In this document: in pieces, positions 19,033 to 28,665 of the stretch
How positions within the stretch are numbered: position 1 is the first letter of the stretch
Layout of the letters: every line of letters begins with the position of its first letter
Origin: Borrelia sp. HM
GTDB lineage: Bacteria > Spirochaetota > Spirochaetia > Borreliales > Borreliaceae
NCBI RefSeq assembly: GCF_019669085.1
Contig: NZ_AP024401.1
Span: 372,001 to 436,000, forward strand
Length of the DNA stretch: 64,000 bases
Direction: 5' to 3'
Notes under the pieces: model-generated
Database searches by the model: none
Told to the model about the DNA's origin: nothing
The model's input: only the letters and a program-made list of their open reading frames with translations
Translations under genes and position numbers: made by a program

Positions 19033-20508
19033 TTATAATCCATATTTTTTTAAAAACTGCTGCGCTAAATTTATTCTATCAAATACCTTGTCTTTGCCAA
19101 GTAATTTCAAAGAATCAAAAAGAGGCGGTGATACCTTACTGCCAAGAACCGCAATCCTAACTGGAAGCAGAACTTCTCCTATTTTGAAATTATTTTTTTT
19201 AGCGAAATCATAAAAAATATTTTCATTTTCAGACAATATTCTTGTTTCAAATCCTTCTAGTATTGGCTTAATATTTTCTAAAATAAGGTAAATATCATCT
19301 GGTGTTTTTTTCTTCCCTAAAAACTCATCTAAGTTCCATGTTTTAATGTCCTCATAAAAAAACCTAAGCATAGTTATAGCCTCACTAAGTTTTCTAATTC
19401 TCGGCTTTATTAAAGGAATTAAAAGCATCAATGTTTGTTTATCACATGAATTAACATCTTCTTTAATGTATCCTGCTTTTTGTAAAAATGGAATTAAAAG
19501 ATTGACTAACTCTTCATCTTCTTTTTTTCTAATATAATAGCTATTAAAAAAATCTAATTTATGATAATCAAAAATAGCAGGAGATTTATTAACTCTATCG
19601 ATAGAGAATAGCTTTTTGAGTTCACTTCTTGTGAAGAATTCCCTCTTATCGTCATAAGACCAACCAAGTAAAGTAATATAGTTAATAACAGCTTCTGGCA
19701 GATATCCATCATCAATAAATTGTTTTAAAGCTGTTGCACCATGCCTTTTACTTAATTTTTGTCCATCACTACCCATGACCATTGGAAGATGACAATAAAT
19801 GGGAGGAGTCCATCCAAAAGCATTATAAAGAAGAACATGTAAAGACCCAGAAGAAAGCCATTCTTGAGCTCTTAATACGTGAGATACTTTCATTAAATGA
19901 TCATCAACAACATTTGCAAGATGATAAGTTGGAAGTCCATCCGATTTAAGAATAACAGGATCAGGATTAATATCCTTATTAGCCCATGTAACTTTACCAA
20001 GTAAAATATCATTAAAATGAGTTTCTCCATCAAGAGAAATCTTAAATCTAATAACAGGAGTGATTCCTACATTTAAAGCATCCTTAATTTCACTATCACT
20101 TAAATTTCTACAATGTCTATCATAACCTGTTGGCATCTTATTAACAGTTTGAATCTTTCTAATTCTCTCTAGTCTCTCAGGTGTACAATAACAATAATAA
20201 GCATGTCCTAATTTAACTAATTTATTAGCATATTCTTGATATATTTTTGTTCTTTTTGACTGAACATAAGGCCCATAAGGACCACCACAATTAGGCCCTT
20301 CATCAAAATCAATGCCAAGCCACTTTAAACTTTCATACAAATCTTCTTCTGCTTCTTTAAAATACCTAGTTTGGTCTGTATCCTCTATTCTAAGCAAAAA
20401 CTTCCCACCACAGGATTTGGCAAAAAAATAATTAAATAAAGCTGTTCTAATGCCCCCAATATGCTGTAAACCAGTAGGAGAGGGTGCATATCTTACTCTT
20501 ATATTCAA
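19033..20508 (-). CDS. gltX: Glutamyl-tRNA synthetase
   Basis: 491 residues, class I synthetase. Opening motif [21 protein letters not shown] contains the HIGH-type element. RIEDTDQTR follows, and GQKLSKRHG at about 250 is the KMSKS-type motif. The start is TTG with AGAGG a few bases upstream and overlaps the stop of the upstream membrane-protein gene by 4 bases. Spirochete GltX is expected to be the discriminating or non-discriminating bacterial type; gatCAB is not in this window, so I cannot say which. It is followed 28 bases later by glyS. Confidence 0.97.
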   Translation of the reverse strand: MNIRVRYAPSPTGLQHIGGIRTALFNYFFAKSCGGKFLLRIEDTDQTRYFKEAEEDLYESLKWLGIDFDEGPNCGGPYGPYVQSKRTKIYQEYANKLVKLGHAYYCYCTPERLERIRKIQTVNKMPTGYDRHCRNLSDSEIKDALNVGITPVIRFKISLDGETHFNDILLGKVTWANKDINPDPVILKSDGLPTYHLANVVDDHLMKVSHVLRAQEWLSSGSLHVLLYNAFGWTPPIYCHLPMVMGSDGQKLSKRHGATALKQFIDDGYLPEAVINYITLLGWSYDDKREFFTRSELKKLFSIDRVNKSPAIFDYHKLDFFNSYYIRKKEDEELVNLLIPFLQKAGYIKEDVNSCDKQTLMLLIPLIKPRIRKLSEAITMLRFFYEDIKTWNLDEFLGKKKTPDDIYLILENIKPILEGFETRILSENENIFYDFAKKNNFKIGEVLLPVRIAVLGSKVSPPLFDSLKLLGKDKVFDRINLAQQFLKKYGL

Positions 20509-21350
20509 AATATAACCTCTTTTAATAAAAAAATATCCTTTTTGGATATATCATAAATATAATAAAATACAACAAAAAATAAGTTTGACTTAAGCAATTT
20601 TGTATGTTTGGCATTCAATCGCTCTGTATATTTAAAATATTTATCCCTAATCTTAAGTCGATCTTTTTCTATCAACTGATATCCCAAATTAGAGTTTTTC
20701 AATATATAATGAAAATAAATTGTAAAAATAGGATCAGATCTTAAAAAATATTTCTTTAAAAAGTCTATTTCATTGTTCAATTTAACAAACTCTCCATTGG
20801 CAATTAGATTAAGTGCCACGCAATACCTTACCCACCTATTCTTATTCTCTTTGTAATCTACAATTAAACTAGCAGCTTTCTCTTTGTCTCTCAAACTGAT
20901 AAATATTGAATAAAGCTCTACTATTGTCTTATTACTTATTTTAATATTTTTTAAATAAAAAAAAAGTTCATTCAAAGTCTTTTTATCTTGCTTAATTAAA
21001 ATTATCTTTAGAATAAGAGAAATATCAAAAACACTTTTAAGTGTTTTGCGCATTATCTTAAGCTTTAAAAAAATATAAGTATCATCTACACCATTAAATA
21101 TAAAATATAATCTTGAATATAGAAATCTGATATAAACAGTATTAAAAATAAAGACAGATAAAATAAAAGCTAAAATAAAATGAAAATTAAAAAAAATAAA
21201 GTTTAAAAAATAAGCAAATTTAAAACTCTCTAAGAAATATACAAAAACTAAAAAAGCACAACAAAACAAAATATTAAAAATTAAAAGTATTCTGTCAACC
21301 ATCAAAAATCTCTTATCATAAAACTCAGTTTTTAAAATTGATATCCACAT
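20505..21350 (-). CDS. Membrane-anchored protein of unknown function (BB0373-like)
   Basis: 281 residues from the first ATG. Two hydrophobic spans lie at about 25-42 and 50-75, followed by a Lys-rich cytoplasmic helical domain (about 100-250) and one more hydrophobic helix near 255-272. The helical domain has repeat-like pairs ([36 protein letters not shown]), but no family was recognised. The first ATG lies only 5 bases after a TATAAT element, so either the mRNA is leaderless or the start is the ATG at 21302, preceded by AAGAG, giving 265 residues. It overlaps gltX by 4 bases and heads the synthetase operon. Confidence 0.75.
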   Translation of the reverse strand: MWISILKTEFYDKRFLMVDRILLIFNILFCCAFLVFVYFLESFKFAYFLNFIFFNFHFILAFILSVFIFNTVYIRFLYSRLYFIFNGVDDTYIFLKLKIMRKTLKSVFDISLILKIILIKQDKKTLNELFFYLKNIKISNKTIVELYSIFISLRDKEKAASLIVDYKENKNRWVRYCVALNLIANGEFVKLNNEIDFLKKYFLRSDPIFTIYFHYILKNSNLGYQLIEKDRLKIRDKYFKYTERLNAKHTKLLKSNLFFVVFYYIYDISKKDIFLLKEVIF

Positions 21351-21351
21351 A

Positions 21352-21364
21352 TAGTATTATACTA
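21352..21364. promoter_or_regulatory. Palindrome with shared -10 elements between divergent genes
   Basis: TAGTATTATACTA is a perfect inverted repeat (6+1+6). On the minus strand it supplies TATAAT in front of the membrane-protein gene; on the plus strand it supplies TATACT in front of pdeB. It lies in the 72 bases between the two divergent genes. It may be overlapping promoters, an operator, or both. Confidence 0.4.
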
Positions 21365-21422
21365 AATAGATAGACAATTAATAAATAATATGTTATACAT
21401 GGGTTTAAGCTTAAGAGGAAGA

Positions 21423-22562
21423 ATGCAAAACTTTGATAATTTAGCAAAAGATATAAAAAATTTTTCATACATAATAGATGAAGATTTCTTGGTATGGCCG
21501 GAAAACTCATTTTTAACATCTAAAAATATTGAACTCATTGAAAAATGGGATCTACAAAAAGCCATTAAGATGAAAAAAACTTTTTTCAATGAGTCAGCAA
21601 TGCAAACAACACAGCAACTTATTGACATAGAATATGATGCAGAATCCCTTGCTAATTACCATATACTAATAAGCAATTTAGAAGAAGTATACGAGACATG
21701 CAAAAAACACAAAAAAATTTACTATCAAGATGTTCTTCCAACTGTCAAAAAAGTAATAGAATTTTACAAAAAAAATCAAAAAACATTTATCAAGTATATT
21801 AAAATACCCAAACTCTTATCCGCCTATAATACCATTCACCCAGTAAATACCGCAATACTAACTGTAGCACTTGGAAGTGAAATGAATTTAAACAATCATA
21901 AAATGGTTGAACTTTGCACAGCAGCCCTTTTGCACAAAATAGGGTTCTTATTTATTCCTTTAAAAATAAGCGAAAAAAAAGAAAAATTAAGTGAAGAAGA
22001 ATTCGAAATAATAAAAAAATACCCCTCTATAGGTTATACCATACTATCAACTACTAATTTTTCGCAATCTATATGTTCAACAATACTCACTCATAAAGAA
22101 AATTTAGATGGTTCAGGATATCCTAATAAGCTTAAAAGTGAAAACATAAATATTGAGTCTAATGTAATAGGTGCTGCTAGTGCATATAGTGCAATACTCT
22201 TAGATAGAATATATAAAGAAGCCTTAAATTCTGGAGCATCTCTTATCGAATTAATACAAGATGCTGACAAGAAGTTTGATAAAAGGGTGTTAAAACTAAT
22301 AATTAAAGTTCTCTCTCAATGTCCATTGGACTTTATTGTTGAACTTAATGATCAATCAATTGCTAAAATAATAAAAATTAGTGAAACTAATGCAAATACA
22401 CCATACATAAAATATATAATCAAAGATAACAAAGTCGTAAGCTCTGATAAAAGTCAAAAATATGTTAAATCTATACCTAAAACAGAAACGGGTATTAAAA
22501 AAATACTCAGACAAGATGAAATAGAATTTCTTTTAACAAAATATGGTTTAAAAGAAATTTAA
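21423..22562 (+). CDS. pdeB: HD-GYP-type protein PdeB with altered metal-ligand residues
   Basis: 379 residues from the ATG preceded by AGAGGA (close spacing, 3-4 bases); an ATG at 21390 without a ribosome-binding site would add 11 residues. The C-terminal two thirds follow the HD-GYP layout: HPVNTAILTVAL at about 139, LLHKIGFLFIP at about 170, KYPSIGYTIL at about 199, THKENLDGSGYP at about 223-234. The signature HD reads HK, the HPxxG histidine is Tyr, the HH pair is TH, and the late metal-binding Asp region reads AASAYSAIL. The family hydrolyses c-di-GMP, and the B. burgdorferi orthologue BB0374 is reported active; this copy keeps GYP but few ligands. It is followed 13 bases later by mtnN. 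Confidence 0.88.
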   Translation: MQNFDNLAKDIKNFSYIIDEDFLVWPENSFLTSKNIELIEKWDLQKAIKMKKTFFNESAMQTTQQLIDIEYDAESLANYHILISNLEEVYETCKKHKKIYYQDVLPTVKKVIEFYKKNQKTFIKYIKIPKLLSAYNTIHPVNTAILTVALGSEMNLNNHKMVELCTAALLHKIGFLFIPLKISEKKEKLSEEEFEIIKKYPSIGYTILSTTNFSQSICSTILTHKENLDGSGYPNKLKSENINIESNVIGAASAYSAILLDRIYKEALNSGASLIELIQDADKKFDKRVLKLIIKVLSQCPLDFIVELNDQSIAKIIKISETNANTPYIKYIIKDNKVVSSDKSQKYVKSIPKTETGIKKILRQDEIEFLLTKYGLKEI

Positions 22563-22575
22563 AAAGGAGCAAATC

Positions 22576-23289
22576 ATGATTTTAATAACATCTGCTATGG
22601 ATGAAGAAGCAATCGAAATAAATAATATGATTAAAGATAAAGAAGAAATCATATTGGATGATTATTTAAATAAGAAAAAAATTTATAAAGGAGAAATATC
22701 AGGACATAAAGTAATCTCTTTAACAACTGGTATTGGTAAAGTAAATGCTGCTACTTGGACTAGCTACATTATATCAAAATACAAAATCACTCATATAATA
22801 AGCTCGGGAACTGCCGGTGGCATAAAAGAATCTGAAAATATCAAAATAGCAGACATAGTAGTATCATCAGAAACAGCATTTCATGACTTTAATTTAACTA
22901 AATTTGGATATAAAACAGGACAAGTACCAAATCTTCCACAAAAATTTAAATCAGACGAAAATTTATTAAGAAAAACTGTTGAGGTTATTGAAGATAAAAT
23001 TAACAATATTAATGCTCACATTGGTCTAATACTTACAGGTGATCAATTTATTGGAGATGAAAAACAACTAGAAGAAATTACAAAAAACTTCCCAGATGCT
23101 TTAGCTGTAGAAATGGAGAGTGCGGCAATTGCTCAAGTAGCATACATATTCAAAATACCTTTCATTATTACACGCTCTGTATCTGATTTAGCAAGAATCA
23201 AAGACAATCACATGGATTTTAATAAGTTTTTACAAGTTGCATCAGTTAATGCAGCTAATATGGTAAAGGAACTAATTAAACTCATATAA
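22576..23289 (+). CDS. mtnN: 5'-methylthioadenosine/S-adenosylhomocysteine nucleosidase (Pfs)
   Basis: 237 residues, normal length. AAAAGGAG precedes the ATG. Family motifs: the AMDEEAIEI opening, TTGIGKVNAA at about 50-60, ISSGTAGGIKE at about 75, GDQFIG at about 155, AVEMESAAIAQVAY at about 175-188 (the MES motif that binds ribose), and RSVSDLA with the catalytic Asp near 205. No signal peptide is visible, so this is the cytosolic form; borreliae also carry exported paralogues elsewhere. It cleaves SAH and MTA and supplies S-ribosylhomocysteine to LuxS, two genes downstream. Confidence 0.96.
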   Translation: MILITSAMDEEAIEINNMIKDKEEIILDDYLNKKKIYKGEISGHKVISLTTGIGKVNAATWTSYIISKYKITHIISSGTAGGIKESENIKIADIVVSSETAFHDFNLTKFGYKTGQVPNLPQKFKSDENLLRKTVEVIEDKINNINAHIGLILTGDQFIGDEKQLEEITKNFPDALAVEMESAAIAQVAYIFKIPFIITRSVSDLARIKDNHMDFNKFLQVASVNAANMVKELIKLI

Positions 23290-23301
23290 GGTGATAATAT
23301 T

Positions 23302-24474
23302 ATGCCTAATAATAACCAAACATCAACATCTGAAGCAGTTTCTGAAGGACATCCAGATAAAATTGCAGATCAAATTTCTGATGCAATACTTGACGAAATA
23401 CTTAAAAAGGATCAAACAGCAAAAGTAGCCTGTGAAACATTAATTTCAAAAAATTTAGTGATAGTAGCAGGAGAGATAAATAGCAAAGCAAAAAATTTAA
23501 TCAATATACAAGAAATAGCAAAACAAACAATAAAGAATATTGGATATACAAATATAGAATATGGACTTGATTATAAGTATGCTACAATAATTGATATTAC
23601 TGGACATCAGTCAATTGATATTACAAATGCCGTTGAAAAAAAAAATTCTAAAATCATAGGAGCAGGAGATCAAGGAATAATTTTTGGTTATGCATGCAAT
23701 GAAACTGAAAATTTTTTACCCATAGCATATGAATTAGCTAACTTAATTTTGAAAAAAGCAAGTAAACTTAGAAAATCAGGTGAAATTGAATGGCTACGCC
23801 CCGACGCAAAATCCCAAGTTACCATAGAATATGACTCTAATAAAATTCCTATTAAAATCAATAATATTGTTGTATCCCATCAACATGATCCTGATATTCC
23901 TCAAGATTTCCTAAAGGAAACAATCATTGAAAAAATTATAAGGCCTGTCCTTGAAAGCAAATCAATGCTTAATAATGATATTAAATATTATATTAATCCC
24001 TCAGGTAATTTTGTCATTGGTGGACCTACTGGAGACACAGGTCTTACAGGAAGAAAAATTATTGCTGACAGTTACGGTGGTTTTGCAAGACATGGAGGTG
24101 GAGCTTATAGTGGAAAAGATGCTACTAAAGTTGATAGATCAGCAGCTTACATGGCAAGATATATTGCTAAGAACATGGTAGCAGCAGGCATTTCTAGAGA
24201 ATTTGAAATGCAACTAGCTTATGCTATTGGGATTCCAAACCCAATATCTGTTAAAATAACTACAGGTATAAACGACAGCGCATATGAAAAAAAAATATTA
24301 ACTTTTATTTTAAATAACTTCGATCTAACTCCCAATGGCATAATCAAAAAATTAAAATTACGAGAACCTATTTATTCTAAAACATGCACATATGGACATT
24401 TTGGTAAAAGTGAGATGGAATGGGAAAAATTAGACTTCGTAGATAAAATAAAAAAGGAGTTCAAATATGAATAA
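23302..24474 (+). CDS. metK: S-adenosylmethionine synthetase
   Basis: 390 residues. Motifs: [18 protein letters not shown] (ATP/Mg site) at about 11-28, [12 protein letters not shown] at about 117-128, [10 protein letters not shown] at about 170, [21 protein letters not shown] at about 233-253, and the phosphate loop [20 protein letters not shown] at about 258-277. It makes SAM from methionine and ATP. GGTGAT precedes the ATG. The last 8 bases overlap the start of luxS, so the two are translationally coupled. Confidence 0.97.
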   Translation: MPNNNQTSTSEAVSEGHPDKIADQISDAILDEILKKDQTAKVACETLISKNLVIVAGEINSKAKNLINIQEIAKQTIKNIGYTNIEYGLDYKYATIIDITGHQSIDITNAVEKKNSKIIGAGDQGIIFGYACNETENFLPIAYELANLILKKASKLRKSGEIEWLRPDAKSQVTIEYDSNKIPIKINNIVVSHQHDPDIPQDFLKETIIEKIIRPVLESKSMLNNDIKYYINPSGNFVIGGPTGDTGLTGRKIIADSYGGFARHGGGAYSGKDATKVDRSAAYMARYIAKNMVAAGISREFEMQLAYAIGIPNPISVKITTGINDSAYEKKILTFILNNFDLTPNGIIKKLKLREPIYSKTCTYGHFGKSEMEWEKLDFVDKIKKEFKYE

Positions 24475-24940
24475 AATAACAAGCTTTACAATTGATCATA
24501 CAAAACTACAACCTGGTATATATATTTCAAGAAAAGATACATTTGAAAATTTAACATTCACTACTGTAGACATTAGAATGAAAGCTCCTAATAGGGAACC
24601 TGTAATAAATAACTCAGAAATACATACAATTGAACATATAGGAGCAGAAATGCTTAGAAATAACAAAGTCTGGGGCGACAAGATATTATATTTTGGACCA
24701 ATGGGCTGTCGGACAGGATTTTATCTAATTCTTTTAGGTGATTACGAAAGCAGAGATCTTATTGATTTAATATCGTGGCTTTTTCATGAAATTGTTAATT
24801 TGCAAGGAAATATTATAGGCGCAACAGCTCACGAATGTGGAAATTATCAAGATCACAATTTAAATATGGCAAAATATGAATCTAATCGGTATTTAGAAAT
24901 ATTAAGCAATATAAAAGAAGAGAATTTAATATATCCTTAA
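24467..24940 (+). CDS. luxS: S-ribosylhomocysteine lyase LuxS
   Basis: 157 residues. The metal site is complete: HTIEH (the HxxEH motif, about 54-58) and the later ECGNYQDHN with the third Cys ligand. The RMKAPN loop and [13 protein letters not shown] are also family hallmarks. The enzyme splits S-ribosylhomocysteine into homocysteine and DPD, the AI-2 precursor. AAGGAG lies in the end of metK. pdeB-mtnN-metK-luxS is a compact operon, so AI-2 production is tied to SAM turnover. No terminator hairpin is visible after the stop. Confidence 0.96.
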   Translation: MNKITSFTIDHTKLQPGIYISRKDTFENLTFTTVDIRMKAPNREPVINNSEIHTIEHIGAEMLRNNKVWGDKILYFGPMGCRTGFYLILLGDYESRDLIDLISWLFHEIVNLQGNIIGATAHECGNYQDHNLNMAKYESNRYLEILSNIKEENLIYP

Positions 24941-25120
24941 TAACAATTAAAATTTATTTTGTATATTAACAATCTACAAAAATTATCCTATTTGGAGAAA
25001 ATTTAATATTATAAAAGCCAATTTATCACATATAGGCAAATAAAATTAAATAGTATATAACTTGACAAAAAGTCATAATAAATATAAACAAAAAGCAAAA
25101 AAATTTATATTTAAAAGATA

Positions 25121-25540
25121 TTAAATATTATTACTTATCTTTTGAGATAACTCCAAAAATTCATCTCCTAAGAGCTCAATATTGCTACCTCTTTTAAACC
25201 CAAAATTATCCCCTTTAAATCTTGGCAATACATGAAAATGAGTATGAAAAATAACCTGACCTGCATCAGCACCAATTGCAGTATAAATATTAATACCATT
25301 ACAAATATTTAATCCTAATTTTTTTAAGGACAAAGCCACTTTGTTACAAACCCTTAATATTTGACCATTAAGTTCAGCGCTCATATCTAAAGCATCATTA
25401 CTATGTTGTTTTGGAATAACAAGCGTATGTCCAATATTTAAAGGATTAATATCAAGAAAAGCAAGTACTAACTCATCCTCATATACTTTATAACATGGAA
25501 CCTCATTTTGTACTATTTTGCAAAAAATACACTCACTCAA
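25121..25540 (-). CDS. HIT-family nucleotide-binding protein
   Basis: 139 residues. HIT fold motifs: CIFCKIVQNEVPCYKVYEDE at the N-terminus, with CxxC probably binding zinc, LDINPLNIGHTLVIPKQHSND, and the histidine triad at HTHFHVLPRF near the C-terminus (HxHxH). Members hydrolyse dinucleotides or AMP-lysine type phosphoramidates; the substrate here is unknown. TTG start with GGAG 6 bases upstream. It follows mgtE on the same strand after 47 bases. The 180 bases between luxS and this gene hold no gene that I can see. Confidence 0.93.
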   Translation of the reverse strand: MSECIFCKIVQNEVPCYKVYEDELVLAFLDINPLNIGHTLVIPKQHSNDALDMSAELNGQILRVCNKVALSLKKLGLNICNGINIYTAIGADAGQVIFHTHFHVLPRFKGDNFGFKRGSNIELLGDEFLELSQKISNNI

Positions 25541-25587
25541 AAATTTCTCCTATTTAATTATAAGATTAAAAAAAATTAAATTAATAT

Positions 25588-26949
25588 CTAAAAATAATTG
25601 CTTAACACTAATTTAGCTATATTAAAATAAGCAATCAAGGTAATAACATCAGCAACAGTAGTAATTAAGGGTCCTGCCATTAAAGCTGGATCTATTCTTA
25701 TGAATTTAGCTAAAATTGGTAAAAGACCCCCCAATATTTTTGCGACCATTAAACCTATCATCAAACATGAAGATACAACAAAAGCTATTTTAAATTTTTC
25801 ACCATGCTCAGGAATAACAAAAAGTACAATTCTTATAAAATTAATACTAGCAAGAATTAAACCAACTAAAATACTAACACATATTTCTTTAATTAGCACT
25901 CTAAAAAAGTCTCTTACCTTAAGAGTTCCAAGGGCAAGTTCACGAATAATTAATGCAGAGGCTTGAGAACCAGCGTTCCCCGAAGTATCCATTAAAAGTG
26001 GAATAAAGCTAGTTAAAATAACTAAAGACAAGACCAAATTCTGATAATTAGTAATTATAGTAGCAGTTAGAGTAGAAGATATCATAAGAATCAAAAGCCA
26101 AACAATTCTATTTTTTGTCATATCAAAAATAGAAGTATCAAGATAAGACCTCCCTAAAGGAGTAACAGCAGCCATTATATGAAAATCTTCGGTATTTAAA
26201 TTTTGAATAACTTCAAGAATATCATCAATAATGATGATCCCTATCATCCTACCCTCATTATCAACAACAGGAACACTTGAAATATCATGATTTTGAAAAA
26301 GAAGAGCAACATCTTCCTTCTCATCACTAACTTTAACAATATAAAATCCATTACTCTTCATTATTGCAGAAATCACAACATCATCACTAGACAACATCAA
26401 ATCTTCAATCTTTATAACGCCCTTTAATCGTTTTTCTTCATCAGTAATATAATAGGTATAAATGTCTTCTTTAGTTTTTGCTACTTTTCTAATATAATCA
26501 AGAGCTTCTCCAACACAAAAATAATCTTTAAGTTCAATATACTCTATTGTTACAATTGACCCAGCAGAATCATCATTATAAGATAAAAATTTATTAATAA
26601 TCTCTCTGTTTTCTTCAGTAGAACTTGCTAAAAACCTTTGCACTACATTTGCTGGAACTTCTTCTAAGAGATCAATGACATCATAAAGATTTAACTCATC
26701 TATCATTTCTCTTATCTCTTTATTTGTAAAAGAATTTGCTAATTTATTTTTTGTAACTTGATCAAAATTAGAAAAAGCTTCAACAGCAACTTTTTTTGGA
26801 AGAAATCTATAAAGTAAAATCAAATCAGAACCATTAAGTTTTTTAAGAGCCTCACTAATATCAAAGGCATCGTATTTTAAAAGTTCTTCCTTTATTTTAG
26901 AATATCTTCTATTCTCAAGTAAGGTTTTTAAAAATACAACATCTATCAT
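25588..26949 (-). CDS. mgtE: MgtE magnesium transporter
   Basis: 453 residues. Cytoplasmic superhelical MgtE N-domain (about 20-125, LDLLEEVPANVVQRFL), two CBS domains (about 130-250, with GVIKIEDLML and IGIIIIDDILEVI), then five membrane spans (about 280-450). The pore region contains TSGNAGSQASALIIRELALGTL, the family signature, and PALMAGPLITTVADV. It is a Mg2+-gated Mg2+ channel in the inner membrane. GGAG lies 8-9 bases before the ATG. The last span ends close to the C-terminus, as is usual. Confidence 0.95.
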   Translation of the reverse strand: MIDVVFLKTLLENRRYSKIKEELLKYDAFDISEALKKLNGSDLILLYRFLPKKVAVEAFSNFDQVTKNKLANSFTNKEIREMIDELNLYDVIDLLEEVPANVVQRFLASSTEENREIINKFLSYNDDSAGSIVTIEYIELKDYFCVGEALDYIRKVAKTKEDIYTYYITDEEKRLKGVIKIEDLMLSSDDVVISAIMKSNGFYIVKVSDEKEDVALLFQNHDISSVPVVDNEGRMIGIIIIDDILEVIQNLNTEDFHIMAAVTPLGRSYLDTSIFDMTKNRIVWLLILMISSTLTATIITNYQNLVLSLVILTSFIPLLMDTSGNAGSQASALIIRELALGTLKVRDFFRVLIKEICVSILVGLILASINFIRIVLFVIPEHGEKFKIAFVVSSCLMIGLMVAKILGGLLPILAKFIRIDPALMAGPLITTVADVITLIAYFNIAKLVLSNYF

Positions 26950-27003
26950 ATCAACATCTCCAAGTTCTAACTTTGAATAAATGTCATAGCAGTGGACTAT
27001 TAA

Positions 27004-28428
27004 TTAAAGCTTATCCAAAAGCATTGAACACCTACCTGAAGGTATAGGTAGAGTTTTCTCTTTTTTATTTAATATATTTATTGTGAAATAATAAAGTTTT
27101 TCAGATTCCATTTTAATCTCCCAGCCTCTCTTGCCCTTATTACATATAATCGTAGTTTGATTTTTTTTAAGAGATAAACTCTCTATTCCCATAATTTCAA
27201 GAGTAGGAATATTCCAATAAACTGTTTTATCGGGCAAACTAATTGTAAGTCCAATAATATTTTCTATCATCAAACTAATACTAAAAAGTGCTAGATAACA
27301 AATAATATCTTTCTCTGGAAGAATTTTTTTATCAACATCTAAAAATGCAGGGCCTTCTTTCATTGGCTTATAAGCCTCCCAAATATGCCCCTTAACTTTA
27401 CCATCAGGCAATAGAGTGTCTAATATATAATATAAGTGTCTTATGGTAAATTCCCTTGCAATATTTGCACGCCTACAATATTCAAGTCCTTTAATAACAA
27501 AAAAATTCATATAAGTGTAAACAGAACCATAATATCCATTGCCATCTGAATTAAACCTGGGGTCATTAGCCGAAAGAGTAGGAAAAGGATTTGGAGTTCC
27601 AAAATGTTTATGGCTTTTCAAATAAAAAATCATTCTCTCTATTCTGTCTTCACTTGGAATTTCAGAAAGAAGTGGTAAAAATCCAACTATGGTTTTACAT
27701 CTAATAATATTTTCATCAATATCAAGATCATAATAAAACCCATCTTTCTCATCCCACATTAATGAATTAATTTTAGCTTTAAGAGAAAAAAATCTTTTCT
27801 TATATTCAAGTGACACACTCTTATCATTTAGTATATCTGCCAATTTGGCAATACAATATGCACTATGTACTTGCAATGAATTAAAATCTATTGGATAATA
27901 CGCACCTTCTCTGGGAGAATTTTTATAAAAAATTTTATTCATATCAATTGAATAAAGACCATTTGGCTTTAAAAACTTTTTTTCTATCCACTTATAATAT
28001 CTATCAAGAATTGGTAGAACATCACAAATACGTTTCTTATTACCTGTTTTATGATATAAATTATATTCAACCCAAGCAAAAATGGGTAATCCAATACCAT
28101 CATCATTTCCTTCCATATAAAGAATATTATTATTATGATCATATCGGGCCCTAATTGCACCAGATGCCTCTTGAAGTTCATAAAATTTATCAATGGTAGA
28201 TGTGGGAGAATATTCTCCATTACTATAAACAAGAAAAAAGCTTGAAAGACAAGCTTGAAGTTGATCTATAAATCCAAGATTTTCAGAATAATAATTTCTA
28301 TCCTTTTTACTCTTTTCCAAAGCTTGAGAGAAAACAATTTTATCTTGAATCCACGAAAGACTCTTATTATAAATATCAATAAAATCCTGATCATAATAAT
28401 AAATTTTGGGAAATACATTCTTATTCAA
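27004..28428 (-). CDS. treA: Trehalase-like (alpha/alpha)6-barrel glycosidase
   Basis: 474 residues. The B. burgdorferi counterpart in this position (BB0381) is annotated trehalase. The protein shows (alpha/alpha)6-barrel features of the GH37/GH63 type: EGNDDGIGLPIFAWVEY near 105-121, SLMWDEKDGFYYDLD near 232, GNGYYGSVYTYMNFF near 305 and KGHIWEAYKP near 355, which matches the late catalytic Glu region. The signature GH37 motifs are not exact, so related substrates such as alpha-mannosyl or glucosyl-glycerate remain possible. No signal peptide, so it is cytoplasmic. TTG start with CAGAGG 8 bases upstream. Confidence 0.85.
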   Translation of the reverse strand: MNKNVFPKIYYYDQDFIDIYNKSLSWIQDKIVFSQALEKSKKDRNYYSENLGFIDQLQACLSSFFLVYSNGEYSPTSTIDKFYELQEASGAIRARYDHNNNILYMEGNDDGIGLPIFAWVEYNLYHKTGNKKRICDVLPILDRYYKWIEKKFLKPNGLYSIDMNKIFYKNSPREGAYYPIDFNSLQVHSAYCIAKLADILNDKSVSLEYKKRFFSLKAKINSLMWDEKDGFYYDLDIDENIIRCKTIVGFLPLLSEIPSEDRIERMIFYLKSHKHFGTPNPFPTLSANDPRFNSDGNGYYGSVYTYMNFFVIKGLEYCRRANIAREFTIRHLYYILDTLLPDGKVKGHIWEAYKPMKEGPAFLDVDKKILPEKDIICYLALFSISLMIENIIGLTISLPDKTVYWNIPTLEIMGIESLSLKKNQTTIICNKGKRGWEIKMESEKLYYFTINILNKKEKTLPIPSGRCSMLLDKL

Positions 28429-28477
28429 TGCTCAAACCTCTGAAAAACAAATATCAATCGACTTCTATTTATTATAC

Positions 28478-28507
28478 ATTATAATAATAATAAAATGAGA
28501 ATTGAAA
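28478..28507 (-). promoter_or_regulatory. Putative treA promoter
   Basis: On the minus strand, TTTCAA (28502-28507) and TATAAT (28478-28483) are 18 bases apart. A second overlapping TATAAT lies at 28471-28476. The predicted leader to the treA start is about 35-45 bases. The remaining 237-base gap between treA and the bmp cluster is A+T-rich, with small imperfect inverted repeats but no gene. Confidence 0.4.
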
Positions 28508-28665
28508 CCTAAAAATTTTAAAGCTAGGACGTAGCTAATTCAAATTAATCATATTTAAAGCAGATTGCTACTTTAAAATCAAAAAAGCTTAATAATAAAT
28601 TATACAAACTTAAATCAACTTAGTTTACTAAACTATATATAAATAATAATAATTCAATATTATTA

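Noticed and set aside
28522-28580. Small inverted repeats (AGCTA/TAGCT and TTTAA-AGCA/TGCT) downstream of bmpA
   Set aside because: Short stems, bulges, and no T-run in the direction of the bmp transcript; probably chance in A+T-rich DNA.
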